From Pyrenochaeta sp. MPI-SDFR-AT-0127 (taxonomy: Eukaryota; Ascomycota; Dothideomycetes; Pleosporales; Cucurbitariaceae): 64,000 nt of DNA. Shown piece by piece: positions 1 to 11,074 of the stretch (positions are counted from its first letter, which is position 1; each line of letters opens with the position of its first letter). The DNA lies in assembly GCA_020747015.1 (NCBI GenBank), contig JAGTJM010000005.1, positions 930,001 through 994,000 on the forward strand. Direction: 5' to 3'. The notes below the pieces were generated by a model that ran no database searches, had not been told where the DNA came from, and saw only the letters and a list, made by a program, of their open reading frames with translations. A program made the position numbers and the translations under genes.

Positions 1-334
1 GCTTGGACTATACCCCATTGTCACTACGCCCGTATATCTCCTTGAATCACCTTGGTTCTCAGACATCAATATCACTGTAAACCACAATCACACGCTGCGC
101 ATCAGAGCTGAGGGTCTCAATGATGGCGACGGAAAGCAAGGGTACTATGTCCAAGGTGTAAATATCAATGGCCAACAATGGAACAAGAATTGGTTTGAAC
201 ATGAAGATGTGGGAGGAATTATGAGCAACGGTGGCGAGATTGTGTTCAGTCTAGGAGACGAGCAGAAGATTTGGGAGACGGGCGAGGTACCACCTAGTCC
301 AGGGCATCAGGTTGTGGATGTTGGCCAAGGATAA
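1..334 (+). CDS. C-terminal part of a GH92-type alpha-mannosidase (gene truncated by window edge)
   Basis: Only the last 110 codons are present, read from base 2 to a TAA at 332-334. The translation LGLYPIVTTPVYLLESPWF followed by a strand-rich segment with YVQGVNINGQQW and GGEIVFSLGD matches the C-terminal beta-sandwich end of family GH92 exo-mannosidases (glycine-rich LGxYP, YVQ..xNG and GGxIxFxxG elements). Family members remove alpha-linked mannose from N-glycans or mannan and are usually secreted in fungi. The catalytic part lies outside the window, so activity cannot be judged. No intron is seen in this part. Confidence 0.75.
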   Translation, partial: LGLYPIVTTPVYLLESPWFSDINITVNHNHTLRIRAEGLNDGDGKQGYYVQGVNINGQQWNKNWFEHEDVGGIMSNGGEIVFSLGDEQKIWETGEVPPSPGHQVVDVGQG

Positions 335-1096
335 TGTGGATAGATAGACACACAGAATTAGACATGGACATTGATGGATTAATGATAGAAGAATTGTCTC
401 CGGAGGCCGGAAGGACACATCCACCGCCCCCACCCCCACAATTGGACTGTGAGCGTGCCCCACCCCCGTTGAGCACCATCACCTTCCCTCACGCCAGGCG
501 CTTTTGCAACATGAAAAAAGTGCACGTGTTTCCTTGAGATGCAAGGCCAATCCAATGGTTACACTCGACACAACCAGTCGTCACGATGGGCGGGGTAGTA
601 AGAGGTCACCTGGAAATTGAGCCAAACACTGCGCCAGCCAATCAGTGGAACGAAGTGCGACCTTCCAGATTCACAACAACGAGATGAACATGCAACCCCC
701 TGAGGTGGCGGGCAGGACCTCAGAATTTTGGTTTTTGGAACAAAACATGGCTGGTGACTGCTATAGACCGTCTATCAATCTTTCTTGCATACATTTTCAT
801 CGCTCTGAGCATATCGGAGAGGCTAGGAAGACTGGTTTGGACGTGAAGTGTACGTATGCCCCTCTTGAACCCCTTCGTATCGATGATGCTAATAACTATG
901 CTCTACCAGAGTTCTTTGGCCTTTTATATGTGCTCTTTATAACATTTACCACACTTTGCGCAAATACTTTAATCTTGCCTTCTACTCTTTCCACTTGCAA
1001 CAAGACACTGACCGTCCGCCATATCTTCTACAAGTCCTTGTTGGGACCGAGGTGACTCTCTGGACCTCTTTCCTCCATCTGAATCCCATAGCAACC
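335..1096. other. Intergenic region, 5' side of the secreted esterase gene
   Basis: No coding signal is convincing here. A C-rich tract (about 421-440) lies just past the GH92 stop. A TATA-like TTTATAAC at 936-943 sits about 155 bp before the esterase ATG and may be its promoter. The open frame at 645-1055 overlaps this promoter area and resembles no protein. Confidence 0.5.
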
Positions 1097-2295
1097 ATGG
1101 GTGTACGCACAGTGCTCCTCATTGCGCTCGCAGCCACCGTCGCGCTATGTATGCCGCAGCCTCAAACTCTCAGCCCAAGGGCCAGTAGTGGATGCGGCAA
1201 ACCAGCCTTCCTCCCAGGAATCACACAATTCCGATTTTTCCTCAAATCCAGTGGGAATGATCGAAGCTATTCGTTTCATCTCCCTGCATCCTATGACCCC
1301 AATAAAGCGTACCCCGTTGTCTTGGGATTCCACGGGAGTTCCAGTATCGGAACGTTTTTCGAACTGGATACGAAGATGAGTGAAAAGCGGTATAGTGAGA
1401 ATGTAAGCACATTCTAGCCCTTACTTTGACTGAATGGAAATTCAGGAGCTGACTTGTTTCTTTTTGATAGAAAATCATGATCTATCCGAATGGCATACAA
1501 GGAAGCTGGGCAGGACCTTCATACCACAAAGGTTCCAGTGTACAGCAAGATGTGCAATTTGTTGCCGACGTGATTAATGACGTAAAAAACAAGTTTTGTA
1601 TTGATGAGCAGAAGGTGTTTGGCGTTGGGTATATATTCCCCATTCGAAAATATTGGCTGGCTACTCTTCAGCTAACACATCCGTACAGTATGTCAAACGG
1701 AGGAGGATTCATTGGCACAATAGCGTGCGATCCGGTCGGAAGCAAGCTATTCAACGCTGTTGCAGCTCACTCTGGGGCATTCTACACAGACGTTGATGGT
1801 CCCAGCAATGGCTGCGCTCCCGCAAAGGCACTCCCGTTGCTTGAGATCCACGGCTTTGCTGATGTAACTGTGAAGTACGAAGGAGGTAAAGGTGATGGAG
1901 GTCAACTACCTTCGATATCGAACTGGTAAGTCACGATAACATCTGTAAAGACCGCTCAATCTGACATGTTGTGTTGCGTCGCAGGCTAGAATGGTGGGTG
2001 CAACGCAACGCATGCTCTAGTAAGACTGAGAAGACTCTCAACGACGGGAAAGTTCACCATTACTCGTGGACATGTGGCGGCCAGGAAGGCGCGTTACAGC
2101 ACTACAAAGTTGAGGATCTTGGTAAGTTTGACCACCAGATGGATTCTGTCACAAGGGGATAAGGGGAACTAACAAAAGTGAACAGGTCATGCATGGGCCG
2201 ACACAGAGATCAACATCTCGCAGCTCACGGTGCCGCAACTTCCGAGTGTCATTAGGGCGAGCGAAGTTATCATGAACTTCTTCGATAATGTGTGA
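1097..2295 (+). CDS. Secreted feruloyl esterase / PHB depolymerase-like carbohydrate esterase
   Basis: Five exons join into 315 aa: 1097-1402, 1471-1628, 1689-1925, 1985-2121, 2186-2295. All introns are GT..AG and 59-68 bp long, and the frame is continuous. The ATG at 1097 begins a clear signal peptide (MGVRTVLLIALAATVALC). The protein has the alpha/beta-hydrolase nucleophile elbow GMSNGG with Ser157, reconstructed across the second intron, followed by GGGFIGTIAC. An Asp lies in IHGFADVTV and the likely catalytic His in GHAWAD near the C-terminus. This arrangement fits the CE1/esterase-PHB family, whose fungal members release ferulic or acetyl groups from arabinoxylan. It lies close to a tannase/feruloyl esterase at 7.5-9.3 kb, which supports a role in plant-wall breakdown. 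The exact substrate cannot be read from sequence. Confidence 0.85.
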
Positions 2296-3119
2296 TAAGT
2301 GTCATATCGTGAACCATATATAGAATTTTCATCATCTCTAATATACACCCCGGGATACAAGTAATAATCCAGCGCAAGAAGCCTTCCAGACCCAGCATCT
2401 TTGAAGAATCCACTTATAGATCATCGATGTATGTTGTGACGCTAAGCACTACCGCTTCATAACCCAATGACCAGTATGAAAGGCAATTCGCGTCTTCCTG
2501 CCTCGACCATACGGTTAAATGCGTTTGGCCGATCCACTACTCCCTTACACTTGAGGATGCCCACCAAGCTGATCTTAAATTGAGCCGCATTATATCACGT
2601 GGACAGATTTGTCTCTGTAACGGTTTGAGAAATCCGAAACACTTCACTGCGACAATGCGCTCCACAATTTGCAGGTTTTGATTCGCTCTCGCAAACCGGG
2701 TCGGATGGCTTGTTCCAGATGGCATTGTGCCTAAAGTCCAGCGACGACTTTCGTTACCTCAGGCAGCCTCTTTCGTCGAGCTTCATGGAAGCGCGCTGCC
2801 TCGCATCGCTCCGCGGCGATGGCCCGCCCCACCGCTGACCTTCTACCGACCGGCCGATCATACAGCCGCAGACGCAAGAGCTGATGAAGGAGTATATGTG
2901 AAGGATTTAAGATATGCCTGATTTGTTGTATGATGCATTGGATGCTTTCACATAAAAGCTATCCAGCCTCCGCATGGATTGAAAATATTATCAACCATTT
3001 CAACGCCAACTTTACATTCTTCCTTGCGTCTGTGACTGCAAATCCGACCCGGTGTCATTCACTTATCATCATTTTATCATATATCACAATCGAGTAAACT
3101 TAAGATACCCAATATCAAG
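2296..3119. other. Intergenic region
   Basis: I see no gene here. A CATAAAAG element near 2950, about 165 bp before the next ATG, is a weak TATA candidate for the small secreted protein gene. Open frames at 2537-2725 and 2727-2921 have no recognisable features. Confidence 0.4.
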
Positions 3120-3502
3120 ATGCGCTTCACGATCACTGCTTTCATGACCTGTAGGCCCAATACCCTTCTCGCAACCTCAGCTTTCACAAGCTAACATCTC
3201 GTTTAGTGGCCGCCGTGGCCTTTGCCCAGGTTACACCCAACGCCGCGGGGTCTAGAAATGTCGGCTCAGGAAACGGCAGCCAGTTCATCACCGGTGGCTG
3301 CGTTTCCGATGCCGACTGCAGCTCCGCTTGCTGCAGTCAAGTTGCTGCTACGGGCGACGGTGTTTGCTCTGCGGAAGCGGCAAGCTTGCAAAATGGAAAG
3401 ACAGGTTGTGGCTTCAACGACCCGAATGCAGCGGCTGTGATTGCGGCGGCACAAGCGCAGGTTGAGCTACAAGGATTCAAGAGGGTTGTGCGAAAGGCGT
3501 AG
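3120..3502 (+). CDS. Small secreted cysteine-rich protein, BAS2-like effector candidate
   Basis: Two exons, 3120-3150 and 3207-3502, joined across a 56-bp GT..AG intron, encode 108 aa. The intron splits the signal peptide (MRFTITAFMT then LAAVAFAQ). The mature part holds six cysteines in the pattern C-x5-C-x4-CC, then VC and GC, after the segment GSGNGSQFITGGC. This layout recalls the ascomycete family of biotrophy-associated secreted protein 2 (BAS2) homologues, which are secreted during plant infection; I assign it by pattern only. The protein ends in a charged helix (GFKRVVRKA). It has no enzyme motif. The neighbouring secreted esterases suggest a plant-associated lifestyle. Confidence 0.7.
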
Positions 3503-3780
3503 GTTCTTGGAAGATGGAGAGATGAAGCAATAACCCACATCGAAGACCATGAATGAAATAACCCAACACCAAGCCAAATGGCGCCTCTTGAATGTGTGCT
3601 TTGCTTTCCGTCGTGCTTCGTCATGAATATGTGGCTGATGAAGGCTTGCTACAAGATGCAGCCAATGTCGTCGATCCTCTGTACCGATAAGAATCTTCAT
3701 CGAAGTGAAAACCTCAAAGATCGAGTACAACTTTCCAGGCCCGCGGTTGAGTGCTGGCCAGATTGAAATCAGCCCTGGAA

Positions 3781-4518
3781 TCACTCCAAATACATCTTCC
3801 TTGTGCCCGCACCAAATGCAGCCCACAGCCTCGCGACCCACAGCGCCAACAGCATTTCGCGACACGTTTGGTCCAGGCCTTCTCGCAGCTCAATGGTTGG
3901 CATCTTGCCGCCGTGCGCCATCTTCAGCACCTCAGTAGCCAACACATGTCCCTCGCTGTCTTTCCACTCGCTGGGCTCCATCTCATTCCTCCGCTCCATC
4001 AGCGCACGACTGAATGTCCCACGCTTCCCACACGTCAAGATGTCATTCGCGACCGCGCCCTGCTCTGCGATATGTCGCACATGCCATCTCTTGAGTCCAA
4101 AGCGGAGCTGCAACACGCCTGGCAGACATGTCGATTGTTTGCCTTGAACGTAGTATTCGTTCGCCACAAAGGGCGGGTCGTGCGCTTCGTATAGTGTTGT
4201 TGCATTGTCAAAGGCGACATTTGAGGCGCCCAGTTGGAGCCGTGTCACTTCTTCAGCTCGTAAGCGGCGGATCCGTAGGCGAGATATGCACGCGTCGAGG
4301 AAGGACGAGAGCTGGTATGCGGGGCCTGAGGGCGTATGGATGAACGTGCCGTAAATGGTGAATGTCGTGGCTTTCTCGTCGACAACGGCGTACGCGGGAG
4401 GCAATTCTGGGGGCGCTGGATCGTCGGCCGTATCTGTTAGCGGTTGTGTGGTGGTGTTGGTAGTGTTGGGAGGACTGGCGCCGTTGGCCTCGTCGTACGA
4501 TGGTATCGGGGCTGACAT
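3781..4518 (-). CDS. Uncharacterised protein with proline-rich N-terminus
   Basis: A single exon of 245 aa. I start it at the ATG at 4518, because the upstream in-frame codon at 4527 is TTG. The first 45 residues are low in complexity and rich in Pro and Thr and end in a PPAY motif, a potential WW-domain ligand such as those bound by Rsp5-type ubiquitin ligases. The remainder is globular, beginning TTFTIYGTFIHTPSGPAY and ending in a Leu/Trp-rich helix (LLALWVARLW). There is no signal peptide or membrane segment. I do not recognise a named domain. Codon use and the unbroken frame support a real gene. Confidence 0.65.
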   Translation of the reverse strand: MSAPIPSYDEANGASPPNTTNTTTQPLTDTADDPAPPELPPAYAVVDEKATTFTIYGTFIHTPSGPAYQLSSFLDACISRLRIRRLRAEEVTRLQLGASNVAFDNATTLYEAHDPPFVANEYYVQGKQSTCLPGVLQLRFGLKRWHVRHIAEQGAVANDILTCGKRGTFSRALMERRNEMEPSEWKDSEGHVLATEVLKMAHGGKMPTIELREGLDQTCREMLLALWVARLWAAFGAGTRKMYLE

Positions 4519-5402
4519 GTCGAGCAACAGGGTTGCAATATTCAGAAATGTTGTTCTATGTGCGCCTCTGCGGTGGGCTTTTCAGCCAGGCGGACCATAA
4601 CTAGCATGCTTTGCGCTGCGAAGTTTGGTCGTGTATCGGAGCATGCGGACACTGGCGGCTCAGCCCGGTGACGTCGACACGTCTTGTGCCAAGTGCGGCT
4701 GTGTACCGAGGACTCTTCTACCACTTTCGACATCACGTCTTGATCTGGGATATCCCAATAAATGGCGTCCGACAATGGCTAAGCATGTTCAGGGTGGAAT
4801 CCGGAACCCAGAATCTCTTGCTGGGATTTACTGCCGCCGCTCCGCCACCTTTCGCGGCATCTTCCCGCCTGGCCATCGCTAGGCGTCTTCTCTATCAAGT
4901 AATTCGAAGCCATCTTTCTGCACCGATTTGAGTGTACAGGCATGAAGGACAATTTCGAACTTGAACGCCCTTCTCATTTGTTCGGCTATTTCAAGTATGA
5001 TTAAACTCGCCATTCGAAGCCTACACCGTACTAGACAGACTACAGAACACAACAATGCGTCATTCGACTAACAATACTTCTCGGTCGCATTCACTACATA
5101 CAGCCAAAAGAAACTGTACTCTTGTGCCTCACTCGAGGCCATGTTACGATCATGGAGCATTACACAACTCAAGACCTCTAAACATATCAAAGCTGCTTGA
5201 ATAACCTTCAACCCTTTTTGCAGGGCTGCCACCATCTGATGGCTCCTCGTTTCTTCTTTTCACACTTTCTGACTGGCAGCTTCCATATGGTATTACTTTG
5301 ATGATTCAACATTATAATAGCATATATTACTTTTCGGTTCCTTCCCGAGGCTACCAGCTGGCTTTTCACATAGCATGATAAAGCAGTCATACACCCGGTT
5401 GT
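4519..5402. other. Intergenic region
   Basis: This stretch lies upstream of the minus-strand gene at 3781-4518 and downstream of the minus-strand BNR gene. Several short open frames on both strands overlap one another and none has a domain or splice-supported extension. I see no RNA gene or repeat. Confidence 0.4.
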
Positions 5403-6941
5403 TTATGCAGCAGCTAGAGCCTTTTCCAAATCAATAATCGTAACAAGCACATCAGACGACTTCGATATATTCTCCGAACCTCCCATAATGCGCAACTTGC
5501 TTTTGTCTTCCGTAACTAAGTACTATCGTCAGTAGTTGCTCTCCACCTCAGCCAGTTGAAAAACTCACCGTCGCGGACTTCCCTGGCGAACGCCCTTCCA
5601 GCTGTTGTCTGGACCTCTTTCCATGATCCCTCGCCAAGGGCTTGGTTGATGAAGATGGAATTGGATGCCGAGTCTGAAAGCACTATTGTTCCATTCGCGC
5701 CGCCAATCGAAAGCCAGGTCACGAAAGGCGCACCCTGTAATTTGACGCCTGTATTCGTGACAACCTCGCGCATACGCTCTGTTCCTACGTTCTCCGGCGT
5801 ACTAGTGAGCTTGAAGTAGACGGGGTGTTTGGCGGATGAACTGCCGCTATTTTGGGTAGACTCGAACACAATGATGTATTTGTTGTTGGGAAGCTATGCA
5901 TGTTAATGGTTGTTTAGACAATAGGAGGAACTCAAAATACCTGTACAGCACTCGCTGTTCCCTCGCGGTCGGTAAGCACATCTGATGCTGCGACGTCAAT
6001 CACCGAGCCCCAATCATCCCACATATCGGCGGTCGACTGATGGACAATCTTTTGGGCGTGCTGGCCATCACGTTGATCTGAGTAGTAGACCGTGAGTCGC
6101 TTGTTACTAGATATCTGTCAGCTGTATCCACGATGAACATAGAATCTTCAACATACTGCAGTAATAGGAAAGGCTCCCCAACTGCCTTAGCACCTGTAGT
6201 TGCATTCGCCGGTCCCCCTTCTGCAACACGATGTATAAACTCAAAAGTTGCGCCGTCATCCCAACTCGCATAAAGTTCGATGTTTGTACTTTTCTCGTCG
6301 ACGGCATTGACCGCAAGTAGAGTAACATTCGTCTCACTACCCCATTTGCCTTCAACACGTAGCAAAAACGGCTCAAGCAACTTCCTACCCGCGACAGTTG
6401 ACTTTGCAGTACCGTGAGCATACCATGAGAAGCCATTGTTAGTTGACCGATAGATGTCAAGCGTGTTGTTGATTTGTTGTTGATCGTTCCACACAGCGAG
6501 AATAGTCTTGTTGGGCAGGTTCTCTGTACGAGGTGAAATCAAGTGATGGGTCGAGTCATCAGGCTGGTAGACCGTTATGTTCGAGAACGTCTCAACGCCG
6601 GTTGGTATTGGTATCTCGGGCTCTTCAGGCTCTTCAGGCTCGTCCGGATCAGGTTCAGTGGTAGGAGTGGGCCTTATGGGTCCTCGTGTTATTGTAGATC
6701 TTCGTGTTGGAGTGGGCTGCCGTGTAGTTGTTGAGCGGCGCGTGGGTGTCGGCGGCCGTGTTGTCGTCGGGCGTGGCCCAGGTGTAGGCTGCTTTCGACT
6801 TGTGGTGGTCCAACGTGGTGGGTCATCATCCGGGTCTTCGTCATCGGGATCGTCTGGCCACTCAGGATCGTCATCGTCCCACTGGGCTTTCACAGCGCCT
6901 AAGAAGAGAAAAAGACCGAGAAGAAACACGACCAGACGCAT
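5403..6941 (-). CDS. Secreted BNR/Asp-box (sialidase-fold) protein with acidic and Thr/Pro-rich N-terminus
   Basis: Four exons (6157-6941, 5941-6106, 5569-5893, 5403-5515) give 462 aa across introns of 46-53 bp. The ATG at 6941 starts a compact signal peptide (MRLVVFLLGLFLFLGAVKAQ); an ATG at 6953 adds four residues. The mature N-terminus is extremely acidic (runs of D, P, W and E), followed by Thr/Pro/Arg repeats of the form TPTRRSTTTR, probably an O-glycosylated stalk, and a second acidic block. The remaining ~340 residues show Asp-box motifs, STNNGFSW and SWDDGATF, and N-glycosylation sequons, as in six-bladed propellers of sialidases and related glycan-binding proteins. No sialidase arginine triad could be assigned, so enzymatic activity is uncertain. 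It may bind or hydrolyse a surface glycan. Confidence 0.75.
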
Positions 6942-7527
6942 CTCGAAGATCAATGAAAGTGCAAAGAGCTACGTTCCTAGCTGGCATAGGCCATCTTGGA
7001 CCAGCACTGGTCCTCTTGTATGTCTCGGCAAGTCTCATCACTCATTACTGTAACATGTTAGTCGCGATTCCAACTGCCGTAGATGAAGCCAATATTGATT
7101 CTCATGGTCTTTGAGCACACCGAATCGGGAATCATGAGAGATTTTGATGAATGATGATGGCTAAATACGAGACCGATCTAGTCCGCGCCATGATACTTTG
7201 GCAGATATAGGCATGCTGGGTATGAACCAGTCCGCTTCTGGAAGTCTTACCTCGTCGCTTCAGGCACAAGACACGTTCTCATATTCTCCGACCCTTGATT
7301 CGCCGGCAATTTTACATCTGCCTTGCATAGAACAAGGACATGGCGACATCGCACTGGCGTAGACAGATTGCATCTCGGTTATTGTCCAATAGTGTTTCTA
7401 CCGTGACTCTTCATTTCATTTCGCTGTCTGGATGTCGCGGTTTCCTAGAAGGATTGCGCTACAGGCTCAAAAGAGCTCGGGTATGTGACAAAAGTGCCGG
7501 TGAAGCGAAGGGGGATTGGCAATACGC
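6942..7527. other. Intergenic region upstream of the BNR gene
   Basis: This is promoter territory for the minus-strand BNR gene and the 3' flank of the minus-strand tannase gene. I see no coding or repeat structure. Confidence 0.4.
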
Positions 7528-9285
7528 TTAGCCAATGCTTAACCCCAACCCGAGATTTCCCAGCCGATCCATTAGCCCACCTAGTATCTGTTGTGCGCGG
7601 CCTGTATGGTCCGGGCTATTTGCTGTTCCAGGTCTCTCGGGACCACCTACGCAGCTCCAGCTCGAGGCTCTCTTCGCATCGCCAATACCCATGTATTTTG
7701 ATTTTGCCGGCCATGCACAAAGATCCCTTGTCACCAGCTCATCATTGTAATCTGTCGTCTCTGCATCCAGTGTCTCGGGCGGCGTCTTGTTCTCAACCCA
7801 GTCCACCAATGCAGTTAGTGGGTCCTTGGGGATTGGTCCTATACCGCCGCCACAGTGCTCAACGCCAGGCGCCAGGAAGAGACGATAGAAATTGTCGACT
7901 TCATTTGCACCCCCCATAACTCCCTCAACCTTCTTCCGATATGCAACAGTATTTTGATACGGTATCATTTGGTCGTAGATGCCGTGCCATGTGAGCATTT
8001 TGGCACCTGACGCCCTCAATGCAGAGAGATCGGGGTTGTCGGTGTTCAACAGTCCACCGAATTCGTAGCTGGCTTGTCCAAAGAGCGCCATGTAGGATGA
8101 AATATCAAGATCGTTCAGGTTGGTGGTAGGGTCCTTGAGTACAAGGTGCTTCAGCCAACTTGCAGAGATTCGGAACGGATGTTGCGAGCGAATGCCATCC
8201 CCAGAGATTGTGATGTTGGCGAGTGTATTCAGAGGAACACCATATGACAGCCCATGAAAGAGACGAACTTCTTTCGAAATGCGAGGGCCACTATGAATCT
8301 TGGCTACAAGCTTTGCCATATTTGGGGTGAACTCGACTTCTTTTCCATCGCACTCAAAGAGCTCGCGCCCATGTGCAATCGTTTGTGCATCGAAATTACA
8401 CTCTTCTGGATCCTCGAGAATCCCATCATGCACACCGTCCAGCATGTCACATTGCTCAATGGTCTTGGCTCGGTAGTGGTCCAGTTCACATTTGGACATG
8501 TATGTATCCAGCAGTTTCATGTTCAACTGTGGCCAGAATTCTCCAGTGACCAAATGTGCGAAGCTGATCGCTGGGGCATTAGCAAGGATGCCATCAACCA
8601 AGTGTGGGTATCTCTGCGCGATCGCATACCCCTGACGTCCGCCAGTTGAGCATCCGTTCCAGTATGAGTGGTGTGGTGGTGTTCCGTAGTACTGCTCGGT
8701 AATGCTTTTGCCGACGATAATCTGCTCTACGAGGCTGCGTGAGGCAAAGTTTTGTAACAATGGCCAATTTATACTCTTGTCATCGTTCAAGGCCCATGAA
8801 GCATCCGATAGTTTGGCAAGATCCGCGTCGTGGCCGCCGTCAGTTGAGACTGCGGCCCAGCCATGCTTGAGCGCAATACCGAGCTGCGCATCAAACATGC
8901 CTGTGGCGAATCCTGCACCCCCAGTAGCTTGGAAGCGGCCATTCCAATCGTCGTGCGTTAATGGAAGCCATACTTCAACCAAAACCTTGTCGTTAATGGT
9001 CTTATGTCCAACAGAGCTGTCATTCACTGATTGATGGGTGAGGTAGATTTTGACTTGGCAGAAATTGAGCCCACTTATGGACGGAAGTAGTGGACCTCCC
9101 GGGAAACTAGTATAGTCATGTTGTTGTGTTGCTTCTATTGACAGTACTGTGACTCCAGGTCCAATTTGAGGTATTTTGAATTTGTCCGACAAGCATTGCG
9201 GTGGTGATAACGTATTGTTCAATTCTCCATCCGCCGAACTGGTCCAGACAAGCGGAAGTAGAGCCAAAAGTCTTGTTGCTCTCAT
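7528..9285 (-). CDS. Secreted tannase / feruloyl esterase family protein
   Basis: A single uninterrupted exon of 585 aa, of usual length for the tannase/feruloyl esterase family (Pfam Tannase). The N-terminus is a signal peptide (MRATRLLALLPLVWTSSADG). The nucleophile motif GCSTGGRQG places the catalytic Ser at 213. An Asp lies in HGIYDQMIPY and a His in PGVEHCGGG. The cysteines next to Ser213 and next to the His form the CS-D-HC arrangement typical of this family, in which a disulphide ties Ser and His together. Members hydrolyse gallate or ferulate esters of tannins and arabinoxylan. Several N-glycosylation sequons are present, and the intronless structure is common in this family. Substrate choice cannot be settled from sequence. 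Confidence 0.92.
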   Translation of the reverse strand: MRATRLLALLPLVWTSSADGELNNTLSPPQCLSDKFKIPQIGPGVTVLSIEATQQHDYTSFPGGPLLPSISGLNFCQVKIYLTHQSVNDSSVGHKTINDKVLVEVWLPLTHDDWNGRFQATGGAGFATGMFDAQLGIALKHGWAAVSTDGGHDADLAKLSDASWALNDDKSINWPLLQNFASRSLVEQIIVGKSITEQYYGTPPHHSYWNGCSTGGRQGYAIAQRYPHLVDGILANAPAISFAHLVTGEFWPQLNMKLLDTYMSKCELDHYRAKTIEQCDMLDGVHDGILEDPEECNFDAQTIAHGRELFECDGKEVEFTPNMAKLVAKIHSGPRISKEVRLFHGLSYGVPLNTLANITISGDGIRSQHPFRISASWLKHLVLKDPTTNLNDLDISSYMALFGQASYEFGGLLNTDNPDLSALRASGAKMLTWHGIYDQMIPYQNTVAYRKKVEGVMGGANEVDNFYRLFLAPGVEHCGGGIGPIPKDPLTALVDWVENKTPPETLDAETTDYNDELVTRDLCAWPAKSKYMGIGDAKRASSWSCVGGPERPGTANSPDHTGRAQQILGGLMDRLGNLGLGLSIG

Positions 9286-11074
9286 CGTGGTTAATGGCTT
9301 GCAAAAAGTAGAAAAAAAAATACTGGTAAGAAAGCCGAAGGATGCGTGCCCGAATTGTGGATAGGGTTCGGCAGGATTGATCCGAGCTCGGCTCGAATGT
9401 CATCGGTCACAAATCACCGACAGACCAGGCACACGCATCTCTTGCCCATGAAATGAGGGGTATCAGAGACGCCTCGACCATGCGGGAGCGCTCCGAAGGG
9501 GCGGCAGGATGGTGAGAAAATGCATCGTCGGGGTTGGTGCGGCTTAACCTCGGGGGCTTACAGATTTACCTACACGCAGCCTAGCCTTCGTTCTAGTCCT
9601 CCCTTGCTGTTCTTGCTATTCTTGCTGTCAACACGTCCTCTTCCACGCCTCAAAGTAATTATCACAGTGCCTTTTGGCATCGCCTCAAGTCTTTTTGTCG
9701 GACCCCCAGGACATATAGAGCGCGTTCTGTGTACCGCTACGATCTCCTACTTTTTGGGCACTGGTGACAACAGCACAGCCACTCTAGTCCGTCCGGCGTC
9801 TGGCCGGCTGCGCTGGGGGGAAGGATTGGACCTACAGCAAGGCGAATACCGAGCGATGCAATTCAATCTATTTCAAACCAGATGCATCGCGAAAGCTCAC
9901 TGGTCTTGATGGTCCAATCCCAGCTAGGTGTTCGGATCCCGAAGCGACTCGGCTCCATGGGGTCCCAAAAGGCTCGATCATGACTGCCATCATTAAGTTC
10001 TTGTAGATAGGCATCTCCCTGAACTTATTCACAAGGAGAGATAAGCAACACAGTGCAGGTAACAACAAGTTTCCGTAAGCAGCAGATGGTCTGTTGTAGT
10101 CCACCGCTCGCTACCATCAACGTGTGCTAAGTGTGAGTAAGCCTGATGAAGGTCTATGTTCGGACTACGATAGACCTTAGAATATTCTCCGACTACGTTT
10201 CATCGCTGGGCTTGGGTCCTCTAGGCATGATGCAATGTTTGGCCCACAAGGAACGGATAATATCCAACAATTGTCGGGCAAAATGCTGTACAACACAACC
10301 AACAGTCAGCCTCTCGAATGCCTTGTGGTACGGCATTTACCACTTGTTTTCCGTCTTTGACATGAATATTGCTCATTACAACAATACGCATCGGGCCAGC
10401 AAGACCAAATGAATATGGCGTTCCTGGATCTTGTCACGAGTGTTCATGCGCCTTCGCAACGGGAGCCGGGAGGACGGGACTGCGCATTACCCGGCTGCAT
10501 GTCAGCCGCGCCACCCACTCGCAGGCCTATTAATGAGAGCAGGCGCTTAGAGCCCCCAAGATTAGGTGCATGACGCAAACATCCCTATTCGCCTATGCGC
10601 TTACCATCGCACAACAGTGATTATTCTGGAACGAAGGCGCATGGTTTGCAGGTACTGGTTCCCGCTCCTTTGTGCTAGTCCACTCTTGCTCCGGAGCAAT
10701 GGTATAGCAATGACTACCGGGATTCACGCCGCAGTGAGCCTTGACAAGAATATGTCGCTGCGATATTCTGAGATTGGAACGCCTTGCGTTTGTTTTTGGC
10801 AGGAATAATGGTATACGCGAATCAAAGTGTGGCTGCCTTTGCGCCTGGTACACCTACAAGCTCTACCGCCCCATATCATCGACACACTCCGGTCTTTGAT
10901 CTCTAACCTCCAGATAACCTTTTTCTCTAGTTACTCCGGGGCTACGATCCTTCGTCATGCTTACGGTGTTTCGGTGTACGACTCTCTAGGTTTTCTTATG
11001 TGTCTGCGCCGTTATTCTCATTGTTTCGCGTTGGGTCGGTTTGTGAACGTTCAGCGTTTTCCTTTCAACACATC
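9286..11074. other. Long divergent intergenic region
   Basis: This 1.8-kb stretch separates the divergent tannase and rhodopsin-like genes, so it holds both promoters. Poly-A/T runs occur at 9306-9318. The open frames at 9520-9909 and 10827-11078 look like chance or 5'-leader translation: they lack domains and no splice junction extends them. Confidence 0.4.

Noticed and set aside
645..1055. 136-codon open frame upstream of the CE1-like esterase
   Set aside because: It covers the likely promoter with a TATA element and overlaps the esterase leader; no domain or splice extension.
9520..9909. 129-codon open frame in the divergent intergenic region
   Set aside because: Composition is irregular, no domain is recognisable and no intron extends it.
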